Assembly: GCF_900637295.1 (NCBI RefSeq) | Contig: NZ_LR134363.1 | Location: 3,156,509-3,220,508, forward strand | Direction of reading: 5' to 3' | Origin: Actinomyces slackii | Lineage (GTDB): Bacteria; Actinomycetota; Actinomycetes; Actinomycetales; Actinomycetaceae | Length of the DNA stretch: 64,000 bases | Shown: positions 57,847-64,000 of the stretch, piece after piece | How positions within the stretch are numbered: position 1 is the stretch's first letter | Layout of the letters: each line of letters begins with the position of its first letter | Notes under the pieces: model-generated | The model's database searches: none | What the model saw: only the letters and a program-made list of their open reading frames with translations | Told to the model about the DNA's origin: nothing | Position numbers and translations under genes: made by a program

Positions 57847-59328
57847 TCAGGCATCCACCACGGGGATATCGGTCAGGCGCGCGGACAGGGCCCGGCCGTG
57901 GGCATTGTCCCCGCCGGGCAGGTCCAGGATCACGGTGTCCTGGCCCGTGTCCCGCCAGATCACGGGCACTCGCCAGGGCTCCTCGCCCGGCTCCAGCGGG
58001 GGCTTGGCGCTGTTGGACAGCACCCACCGCCCGCTGGTGGGGGCCGCGTAGTCGGCGGTGAGGTGGCGCTGCTCGCCGTCGATCAGGGTCAGGTTGTAGA
58101 CGCCCTGGGACAGGGTGCGCCAGCGCAGGGTCTGCCACACCGGGGGCAGCATGAAGGCACCCACCTGCCAGTCGACCCTCTGGGGGCAGGACAGTTCCAG
58201 GACCCCCACGAGGAAGCTCCCCACCCGCAGCACGCGCTCCATGGACAGGCGCACGCTCAGATCCCCGACCGTGACCTCCACCCCCGCCGGCCCCTTGCCA
58301 CTGGGCCCCACGGCATCGGGCATATCTGGCCCGGACTCCACCGGGGTGGGCGCGGCGCTGCCGGGATCGGCGGGGGTCACGGCGATCTCCACCCTGCGGT
58401 TGATGGCACTGCCCTGCTCGGCCTCATTGGGCACGCGCAGCGCCGTGGCGCCCTTGCCGGTGGCTGAGACCTTCCAGCCCGACAGGTCGGCAGACTCCTT
58501 CAGTCGCGCCTCCACCGCCTGGGCGCGCTGCTCCGCCAGGGCCTCGTGGGCCGAGGAGTCCACATGCCCGGTGATGGTCAGCTCACCGCCCGCGGGATAG
58601 CGCTTGAGCAGGGCCACCACGCGTGCGATCGCGGCATCGGCCCGCGGATCCAGGCTGACCGACTCCCCCGGGAAGGCCACTCCCCCGGTCAGTGTCACCG
58701 TGGTCGACTCCATCCCGGTGCTGGTGTCGGAGGCGTCGTCGTGGGCGATGGACAGCGCCCCGATCCCGAAGGGCCCCGGCTCGTCGACATCCAGGGAGGA
58801 GCGCGAGACCAGGGCCCCCGCCTCGAAGGGGGCCTGTGAGGCCCCGACCACCGGGATCCCCGTGATCACCCCCATGCTCGGCAGCTCCAGCTCCACGCTC
58901 GTGGCCCCCGTGGCGGCCGCGAAGATGGGGAAGACCTCCAGCGGCGCGTCCTTGCTCAGCTCGGTGGCGAAGTGCTTGTTCCCGGTCTCCAGCTGGGGGA
59001 AGGCCAGCCCCTGGGCCAGGCTGAGGGCGCGGATGGCCCGCATCGTGCCGGTGGCGTCCTTGGTGTCGAAGGCGCCGGCCAGGCTCACCGGCGTGGTGGA
59101 CTGCGTGGAGAAGGCCAGGCGCACCACCATGTAGCTCCCCGAGATGATGGCAGGCCCGGCCTCCACCGTCACCGGCACGCCCAGGTAGCCGGTGGCCAGG
59201 CTCACCGCGCCCGGCGTGGCCGAGGCGGTGGCCTCCCCCGAGCCCCCCTCCGCCAAGGAGCAGGCGGACAGGCCCCCCAGCCCGGTTAGGGCTGAGGCGA
59301 GAAGGGCATGACGACGGGACACCAGCAC
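57847..59328 (-). CDS. OmpA-domain lipoprotein
   Basis: 493 aa. GTG at 59328 follows AGGAGG; the signal peptide has lipobox LSAC (C23). A ~215-residue N-terminal domain without clear family precedes an OmpA-like peptidoglycan-binding domain (ELTITGHVDSSAHEALAEQR, then NRRVEIAV). A ~150-residue C-terminal domain contains ELSCPQRVDWQVGAFMLPPV. It probably tethers an envelope complex to peptidoglycan. Third gene of a likely operon with the next two entries. Confidence 0.78.
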   Translation of the reverse strand: MLVSRRHALLASALTGLGGLSACSLAEGGSGEATASATPGAVSLATGYLGVPVTVEAGPAIISGSYMVVRLAFSTQSTTPVSLAGAFDTKDATGTMRAIRALSLAQGLAFPQLETGNKHFATELSKDAPLEVFPIFAAATGATSVELELPSMGVITGIPVVGASQAPFEAGALVSRSSLDVDEPGPFGIGALSIAHDDASDTSTGMESTTVTLTGGVAFPGESVSLDPRADAAIARVVALLKRYPAGGELTITGHVDSSAHEALAEQRAQAVEARLKESADLSGWKVSATGKGATALRVPNEAEQGSAINRRVEIAVTPADPGSAAPTPVESGPDMPDAVGPSGKGPAGVEVTVGDLSVRLSMERVLRVGSFLVGVLELSCPQRVDWQVGAFMLPPVWQTLRWRTLSQGVYNLTLIDGEQRHLTADYAAPTSGRWVLSNSAKPPLEPGEEPWRVPVIWRDTGQDTVILDLPGGDNAHGRALSARLTDIPVVDA

Positions 59329-59437
59329 AAGGGACCTCCTTGAGGGAACAGCGGCAGGGCCCCACCTTAGCGCCGCCGCCCTGCGCGCGGGGCGCGTGTC
59401 ACCGGGTCGGTTGAGCCACAGCCCGCCGCGCCCGCCC

Positions 59438-60184
59438 CTACTGCTCCCAGGTGATGACCACGCGCCGGTTGGCGGCCTGGGCCTGCTCGTCGACGCTGCC
59501 GTCCTCGCGGGTCTCGGGCTGGGCCGGCTCGGTCTCGCCCTTGCCGCTGGCCGTCATGGTCACCGAGGAGGCCTTGGTGGTCAGGTAGTCGACCACGGCC
59601 TGGGCCCGCTGCTCGGAGAGGGTCTGGTTGTAGGCGTCGTCGGCCACTGAGTCGGTGTGCCCGACGACGGTGACCTCCTTGGGCGGCGTGGATCCCCAGC
59701 CCTTGGCGATGCTGTCCAGGACCTCCTTGGCCCGCGGTGTCAGGGTGGCCGAGTCGGTCTCGAAGGTGACATCCCCGGACAGGGTGGTGCGGGTCTTGTT
59801 CCCGTCGGTGTCCGTGGTCGCGGCGCCGTCGGCCTCGGAGGTGCGCAGGACCAGGCCGAGGACGGGCGCCACCATGTCCGCGACAGGGGTGGCGTCGGGG
59901 CGAGTGGCCTCCGGCGGGATCGCCGCGGTGTCCCGGCCCGGGGTCCGGACCGAGGCGCTGGGGCTCGAGGGGCTCGGGGGCGCTGAGGACTCCTCGGCCC
60001 GCGCCGTCGGCCCTCCGAGGGCGAGGCCCGCCGCGAGGCCTGCACCAAGGCCCGCCACCAGGCTCAGGCGCACGGCCGTGAGGGGGGCGCGCCACCGGCG
60101 CCGGGAGCCGGCCCGCATGGGCAGGGGCAGGCCTGCGCGGCGGGGCGATGATGCCGGGCCCGCAGGCATGGTCGGGGCGCTCAT
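59438..60184 (-). CDS. Secreted OmpA-domain protein
   Basis: 248 aa. Signal peptide or anchor (LSLVAGLGAGLAAGLALGGP, ending ARA), a Pro/Ser linker, and a C-terminal OmpA domain (VTFETDSATLTPRAKEVLD, VVGHTDSVADDAYNQTLSEQ, NRRVVITWEQ). The start ATG at 60184 overlaps the upstream lipoprotein stop (ATGA). Expected to bind diaminopimelate- or ornithine-type peptidoglycan outside the membrane. Confidence 0.82.
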   Translation of the reverse strand: MSAPTMPAGPASSPRRAGLPLPMRAGSRRRWRAPLTAVRLSLVAGLGAGLAAGLALGGPTARAEESSAPPSPSSPSASVRTPGRDTAAIPPEATRPDATPVADMVAPVLGLVLRTSEADGAATTDTDGNKTRTTLSGDVTFETDSATLTPRAKEVLDSIAKGWGSTPPKEVTVVGHTDSVADDAYNQTLSEQRAQAVVDYLTTKASSVTMTASGKGETEPAQPETREDGSVDEQAQAANRRVVITWEQ

Positions 60185-60846
60185 CGGGTCACCGGCACAT
60201 TCTCGAAGGCCCCTGCCACCGGGATGGTCACCGTGACGGCGGAGGTCTCCTTGGGCAGCGCCGCGAAGGAGGCCTGGAACACCGTCGTGTGGCCGGCGTC
60301 GATGAAGATGCCGCTGGTCGAGGAGCACAGGCAGCCCCCGGCGTTGTCGTAGGCGACCCGGTAGATCTTCTTGTTGGCGGCGTCCAGCAGGGTGACGCCA
60401 TCGGTGTTCTGGAGCGTGCCGCCGTCGCCCTGCGCCCCGTCGGAGTTCAGGGGGATGGTCGACTCGCCGTCGGAGAAGATGTCCGAGACCTGGAGGCCCA
60501 GGCCCGAGTCGGGGCCGTCATTGGTCACGGAGAACATGACGGTGGTGATGCCGCCGGAGACGCTCACCGAGTTCAGGGCGATGGTCACGGGCGTGTCCCC
60601 GGTGGAGGCGGTGCGGGTGGCGATCACCGGCAGCTCGGAGGTGACCTCCACAGGGGTCGGCTCTCCGGTGCCGGCCGCGGCATGGGTGTCCCCCAGGACG
60701 GTGGCCACGGACTCGGGCAGGGAGGCCTGCTCGGTGGCCGCATCCTCGGCCTTGTCCGAGCCTCCGGGAAGGCAGGCTGTCAGTGTCCCCAGGGCAAGGA
60801 CCGCGACAGCCGTTGAGGCGAGTGCTTGCCGGGCGGTGCGAGACAT
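60181..60846 (-). CDS. Lipoprotein of unknown function, first gene of the OmpA-domain operon
   Basis: A 221-aa secreted protein with signal peptide and lipobox LTAC (C25). A predicted beta-rich domain (VTIALNSVSVSGGITTVMFS) and a paired-Cys loop GGCLCSS follow. It resembles DUF4352-like immunoglobulin-type domains only loosely. ATG at 60846 follows GGAGGAT. Translationally coupled to the OmpA-domain gene. Confidence 0.75.
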   Translation of the reverse strand: MSRTARQALASTAVAVLALGTLTACLPGGSDKAEDAATEQASLPESVATVLGDTHAAAGTGEPTPVEVTSELPVIATRTASTGDTPVTIALNSVSVSGGITTVMFSVTNDGPDSGLGLQVSDIFSDGESTIPLNSDGAQGDGGTLQNTDGVTLLDAANKKIYRVAYDNAGGCLCSSTSGIFIDAGHTTVFQASFAALPKETSAVTVTIPVAGAFENVPVTR

Positions 60847-61085
60847 GATGATCCTCCATCGTTGTGCAGGCCCTTGCGGCCTGGCTCATGGATTCACCTT
60901 AGAAACGCCTCGGCCACCGCGTAATGGGCAGGCATATACGGGGATCGAGCGTGTGGGACACGGTTTTCTCCCGGGGCCCGGGGGTCCTTCCCGGGTCCCC
61001 GGGCAGGCCCCGGGGACCCGAGCGCCCCGGCACGACGACGGCGCCGCCCGCGGTGGGCGGCGCCGTCGGTCAGGCGGTGCGGGCC
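60847..61085. other. Intergenic region between rplA and the lipoprotein operon
   Basis: Holds two stem-loops. The rplA terminator is listed separately. A second stem has 12-bp arms 60992-61003 and 61009-61020 (CGGGTCCCCGGG type, 5-base loop) and may be a back-up terminator. The lipoprotein promoter should be near 60880-60930 but no clear hexamers are seen. Confidence 0.5.
61037..61067 (-). terminator. Terminator of rplK-rplA
   Basis: Perfect 13-bp arms (61037-61049 and 61055-61067) with a 5-base loop, 19 bp downstream of the rplA stop. Confidence 0.8.
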
Positions 61086-61775
61086 TCAGGCCTTGGCCAC
61101 GTCCAGCGGGATGCTGGGGCCCATGGTGGTGGACATGGCGGCCTTGAGGATGTAGCGGCCCTTGGAGGCCGAGGGCTTGAGGCGCAGGACCTCATCGAGG
61201 GCGGCCTGGAAGTTCTCCAGCAGCTGCTCCTCGGTGAAGCCGGCCTTGCCGATGATGAAGTGCAGGTTGGCAGCGCGGTCCACGCGGAACTCGATGCGGC
61301 CGCCCTTGATGTCGGTCACGGCCTTGGCCACATCCATGGTCACGGTGCCCGTCTTGGGGTTGGGCATGAGGCCGCGGGGGCCCAGGACGCGGCCCAGGCG
61401 CCCGACCTTGCCCATGAGGTCGGGGGTGGCCACGGCGGCGTCGAAGTCCGTGTAGCCGCCGGCGACCTTCGCGATGAGCTCGTCGCCGCCGACCTCGTCG
61501 GCCCCGGCGGCCAGCGCCTGCTCGGCGCGCTCCCCCTGGGCGAAGACGAGGACTCGGGCGGTCTTGCCGGTACCGTGCGGCAGGGACACGGTGCCACGCA
61601 CCATCTGGTCGGCCTTGCGGGGGTCGACTCCCAGGCGGAAGGCGACGTCCACGGTGGAGTCGAATGAGGTGACGGTGGTGGTCTTGGCCAGACGGACGGC
61701 CTCGGCCGGGGTGTAGAGGATTCCGGACTGGATCTTCTCAGCGGCGGCGCGGTAGGCCTTTGAGCGCTTGGTCAT
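61086..61775 (-). CDS. rplA: Ribosomal protein L1
   Basis: A 229-aa protein of the large-subunit L1 stalk. The signatures [16 protein letters not shown] and [20 protein letters not shown] are diagnostic. ATG at 61775 follows AAGGAG. It is 115 bp after rplK. L1 usually represses its own operon by binding the rplK leader; no clear mimic was identified. Confidence 0.98.
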   Translation of the reverse strand: MTKRSKAYRAAAEKIQSGILYTPAEAVRLAKTTTVTSFDSTVDVAFRLGVDPRKADQMVRGTVSLPHGTGKTARVLVFAQGERAEQALAAGADEVGGDELIAKVAGGYTDFDAAVATPDLMGKVGRLGRVLGPRGLMPNPKTGTVTMDVAKAVTDIKGGRIEFRVDRAANLHFIIGKAGFTEEQLLENFQAALDEVLRLKPSASKGRYILKAAMSTTMGPSIPLDVAKA

Positions 61776-61890
61776 CTGCTTCTCCTTGCAGTCGTGGTGT
61801 GCGGGCCGCGCGAGGCCCTGCCACGTGGTGTTCGTCTTGTCTGGGCCGGTGCGGGGCACCGGCGCGGCCATGGGGCCGGGGTCGCGCCGA

Positions 61891-62322
61891 TCAAGCCTCG
61901 ACGGTGATGCCCATGGAGTGGGCGGTGCCGGCGATGATCTTGGTGGCGGACTCGATGTCGTTGGCGTTGAGGTCGGGCATCTTGGTCTCGGCGATCTCGC
62001 GCACCTGGGCCTGGCTCAGGGAGCCGACCTTGGAGCTGTGCGGGGTGGGGGAGCCCTTGGAGATGCCCGCGGCCTTCTTGATCAGCTCGGCGGCCGGCGG
62101 GGTCTTGGTGATGAAGGTGAAGGAGCGGTCCTCGTAGACCGTGATCTCCACGGGGATGACGTTGCCGCGCTGCGACTCGGTGGCAGCGTTGTACGCCTTG
62201 CAGAACTCCATGATGTTGACGCCCTGCGCACCGAGCGCGGGGCCGATCGGCGGAGCGGGGTTGGCCTGGCCGGCCTGGATCTGGAGCTTGATCAGCCCGG
62301 CGACCTTCTTCTTGGGGGCCAT
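61891..62322 (-). CDS. rplK: Ribosomal protein L11
   Basis: A 143-aa protein of the GTPase-associated centre. N-terminal [20 protein letters not shown] with the hinge [13 protein letters not shown], and C-terminal [23 protein letters not shown] at 62322 (MAPKKKVAG). Located between nusG and rplA as in most bacteria. Confidence 0.98.
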   Translation of the reverse strand: MAPKKKVAGLIKLQIQAGQANPAPPIGPALGAQGVNIMEFCKAYNAATESQRGNVIPVEITVYEDRSFTFITKTPPAAELIKKAAGISKGSPTPHSSKVGSLSQAQVREIAETKMPDLNANDIESATKIIAGTAHSMGITVEA

Positions 62323-62440
62323 AGGTGGGTCCTTCTTGTCCGGAGATGCTGCACGCCTGCCGTGCAGCGCGTGGGTGCATGCGCACGCACAAGCGCCCAT
62401 CGTAGCCCCCGACGGGACTCCTCAGGGCGCCCGGTGCGCG

Positions 62441-62466
62441 GTATCACAAGGGCTGGCCTGTGATAC
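62441..62466. promoter_or_regulatory. GTATCACA inverted repeat in the nusG-rplK gap
   Basis: GTATCACA (62441-62448) and TGTGATAC (62459-62466) are perfect 8-bp inverted arms around a 10-base loop, in an otherwise GC-rich gap. It may be an attenuator or a regulator site ahead of rplK. Confidence 0.4.
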
Positions 62467-62472
62467 TCGGCT

Positions 62473-62501
62473 CCCGCCCGCATCCCTGCGGATCGGGCGG
62501 G
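62473..62501 (-). terminator. nusG terminator stem-loop
   Basis: CCCGCCCG (62473-62480) pairs with CGGGCGGG (62494-62501). The inner ATCC/GGAT extends the stem with one bulge. It starts 8 bp after the nusG stop. Confidence 0.6.
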
Positions 62502-62508
62502 GCCGGCC

Positions 62509-63294
62509 TCAGATCTTGGCGACCTGGGTGAAGGAGAGCTCGGCCGGGGTGTCTCGGCCGAACAGGGAGATGAGCACCTGCAGCTTCTGGGTCTCGGGGT
62601 GGATCTCCGAGATGGTGGCGGGCAGGGACTCGAAGGGGCCGTCGGTGACGATGACGGACTCCCCCACCTCGAAGGCGACCTCGAAGACCTGACCCCCGGC
62701 CGTGATCTGGGTGCCCGAGCCCGACTCGGGGACGGCCTCGGCCTCGGCCTGCTTGACGGCGATCTCCTCGGGGGTGGGGCCGAGCTGGGAGACGGCCTCC
62801 TCGAAGGTCAGGGGCACCGGGTTGTAGCGGTCGCCCACGAAGCCGGTGACGGCGGGGGTGTCCTTGATGGTGCGCCACACGCGGTCGGAGGTCTCCGGGT
62901 CATCGAGGTCCATGCGCACGAACACATAGCCGGGGATGCGCACCCGGGAGACCTCTTTCTTCTTGTTGCCGTTCTTGATCTCGATCACCGTCTCCATGGG
63001 GACGGCCGCATCGAAGACGTAGTCCTCGACCTCGAAGTTCTCGGCGCGGGTCATGATGTCCGTGGCCACCCGGCGCTCGTAGCCGGAGTAGGTGTGCAGC
63101 ACGTACCACTCGCCGGGCAGGGAGGACATGTGCTGGCGGAACTCCTCCAGGGGGTCCACCGCGGGCTCGGGCGCGCCGGCCTGCTCGCCCGGCGCGGGCT
63201 CCTCGATCTCCTCGATCTCAGCGGCGCCCGCCGGCGGCTCGACGACGGAGCCGTCATCCTCGGGGAGGGGCTGCGCGGAGATGTCCTCGGACAC
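62509..63294 (-). CDS. nusG: Transcription termination/antitermination factor NusG
   Basis: 261 aa. An acidic ~60-residue N-terminal extension precedes the NGN domain ([20 protein letters not shown], then [13 protein letters not shown]). The C-terminal KOW domain is [20 protein letters not shown]. It couples RNA polymerase with Rho and the ribosome. GTG start at 63294. Actinobacterial NusG proteins commonly carry such an acidic leader. Confidence 0.97.
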   Translation of the reverse strand: MSEDISAQPLPEDDGSVVEPPAGAAEIEEIEEPAPGEQAGAPEPAVDPLEEFRQHMSSLPGEWYVLHTYSGYERRVATDIMTRAENFEVEDYVFDAAVPMETVIEIKNGNKKKEVSRVRIPGYVFVRMDLDDPETSDRVWRTIKDTPAVTGFVGDRYNPVPLTFEEAVSQLGPTPEEIAVKQAEAEAVPESGSGTQITAGGQVFEVAFEVGESVIVTDGPFESLPATISEIHPETQKLQVLISLFGRDTPAELSFTQVAKI

Positions 63295-63342
63295 GATGTA
63301 CCTGCTTTCCGTTGGCTTGCTGCGGGCGATGCTGGGCGGGGG

Positions 63343-63576
63343 TCAGGTGAAGATCCACATGACGGCGCGGTTGAAGGCGTAGTCCAGCACACCGGTGAAC
63401 ACCATGATGGCCAGGATGAAGAAGACCACCACGAGGAAGTAGGTCCACAGCTCGTTGCCGGTGGGCCACACGACCTTGCGCAGCTCGTCGATGACCTGGC
63501 GGATGAACAGGGCAATGCGCCCGAAGAAGCCGCGCTTCTTGTCAGCAGGGCTCGCGGCGCTCGCGCTCTCGCTCAT
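63343..63576 (-). CDS. secE: Preprotein translocase subunit SecE
   Basis: A 77-aa single-helix subunit of SecYEG. The cytoplasmic amphipathic helix FIRQVIDELRKVVWPTGNEL is followed by the transmembrane helix TYFLVVVFFILAIMVFTGVL. ATG at 63576 is preferred to one at 63597 inside the leader. Lies between tRNA-Trp and nusG in the conserved order. Confidence 0.96.
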   Translation of the reverse strand: MSESASAASPADKKRGFFGRIALFIRQVIDELRKVVWPTGNELWTYFLVVVFFILAIMVFTGVLDYAFNRAVMWIFT

Positions 63577-63673
63577 GAATGATGATCCTCGGGTCATACG
63601 GCTCGGTCAGTGCCCGCGTCTGGGGCGAGAAGACGGAACCGACGGGATCCCCCGACAGATCCGCCGTTCTCAG

Positions 63674-63746
63674 CAGGGCAGGCGGGACTCGAACCCACAA
63701 CCGCCGGTTTTGGAGACCGGTGCGCTACCAATTGCGCCACTGCCCT
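63674..63746 (-). tRNA. trpT: tRNA-Trp (anticodon CCA)
   Basis: A 73-nt cloverleaf. The acceptor stem AGGGCAG pairs with CTGCCCT. A D-arm GCGC-AATTGGTA-GCGC, an anticodon stem CCGGT/ACCGG with loop CTCCAAA (anticodon CCA), and a T-arm with TTCGAGT are present. The discriminator is G and CCA is not encoded. It lies upstream of secE, the usual position in bacteria. Confidence 0.97.
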
Positions 63747-63784
63747 TCAGCGATGACCAAGTGTGCCACATGATCGCCACGGCA

Positions 63785-63815
63785 CGGGACTCGCCCGCCG
63801 TGCATTGCGCCACTG
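63785..63815. repeat. Partial duplicate of tRNA-Trp sequence
   Basis: CGGGACTCG (63785-63793) and ATTGCGCCACTG (63804-63815) repeat, in the same order and orientation, bases 63683-63691 and 63731-63742 of the tRNA gene, with about 28 nt of the anticodon region missing. It may be the remnant of an attachment site or a duplicated tRNA. Confidence 0.45.
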
Positions 63816-63930
63816 TTCAGGGCCCCTCCGGGCCCCGGGCCTGCGGGCGACCCCCGGTCTGCGGGCGACCCCCGGCGCACCTGCACCCGCCCAGCCGGCG
63901 GCGCCTCATCCCGCTTCCCCCGCTTCCCCC

Positions 63931-63948
63931 TATACCCCCAGGGGTATA
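63931..63948. promoter_or_regulatory. CsoR-type copper operator
   Basis: TATACCCC-CA-GGGGTATA is a perfect 8-bp-arm palindrome of the type bound by CsoR copper repressors. It lies about 50 bp before the window end, where a GGAGG ribosome-binding site (63993-63997) announces a gene starting just beyond position 64000, probably a copper chaperone, exporter or csoR itself. Confidence 0.6.
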
Positions 63949-64000
63949 CACTGGTGAGCGCCGCCCTCGAGCGCCTGATCGAATCACGATGGAGGACACC

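Noticed and set aside
63817..63999. Short minus-strand frame at the right edge
   Set aside because: Gly/Arg low complexity across the copper operator; no coding evidence.

Overview
The window is high-GC DNA from an actinobacterium. The tRNA-Trp/secE/nusG/rplK/rplA order, a complete menaquinone pathway, a Bacillus-type succinate dehydrogenase and a relic LPXTG sorting signal fit Actinomycetaceae (Actinomyces or a close relative). That assignment is an inference from gene content, not from a database match.

Layout. Positions 1-10985 (minus strand) hold a respiratory operon: a menaquinone-saturating reductase (menJ-like) followed by nuoA-B-C-D-E-F-G-H and the first codons of nuoI, nearly all coupled by ATGA/GTGA overlaps. 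Positions 11.3-17.4 kb form an accessory island with visibly lower GC. It contains a 121-bp element with 20-bp inverted ends, a RelB/DinJ-like antitoxin with a MazF-like toxin, and a minus-strand operon with a good promoter. That operon encodes a small WxG-containing protein, a 720-aa protein resembling the DUF6571/type VII-associated group, and an array of related lipoproteins (two intact, one frameshifted, one remnant). Positions 17.5-29.1 kb carry the menaquinone genes menG, menF, menD, menC, menB, menA and menE, interrupted by an HtrA protease and a YagU-like membrane protein. Positions 29.3-34.1 kb hold small membrane proteins, a histidine phosphatase, an LPXTG relic, several tandem-repeat arrays and a decayed IS481-type element inserted in a repeat array. 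dapD and sdhCAB follow (34.1-38.9 kb). A somewhat lower-GC trio (NAD(P)-binding protein, DMT exporter, divergent LysR regulator) comes next, then an iron-box methyltransferase gene, citrate synthase, a GH2 beta-galactosidase, mutY, a two-component system and an ArgA-type acetyltransferase. Positions 51.5-56.9 kb form a glycerol regulon (SorC-type regulator divergent from glpD-glpF-glpK). Positions 57-60.8 kb encode a prepilin peptidase and an operon of one lipoprotein and two OmpA-domain proteins. The window ends with rplA, rplK, nusG, secE and tRNA-Trp, and a copper-type (CsoR) operator whose target gene begins just beyond the window.

How the parts work together. Complex I, succinate dehydrogenase, glycerol-3-phosphate dehydrogenase and the Men enzymes converge on a menaquinone pool, and a reductase placed first in the nuo operon probably saturates its side chain. 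Intergenic DNA is unusually structured: at least two dispersed hairpin or palindromic repeat families, an 80-bp perfect palindrome and five short-unit arrays. The strongest candidate for an undescribed system is the lipoprotein-array operon at 12.3-17.3 kb.
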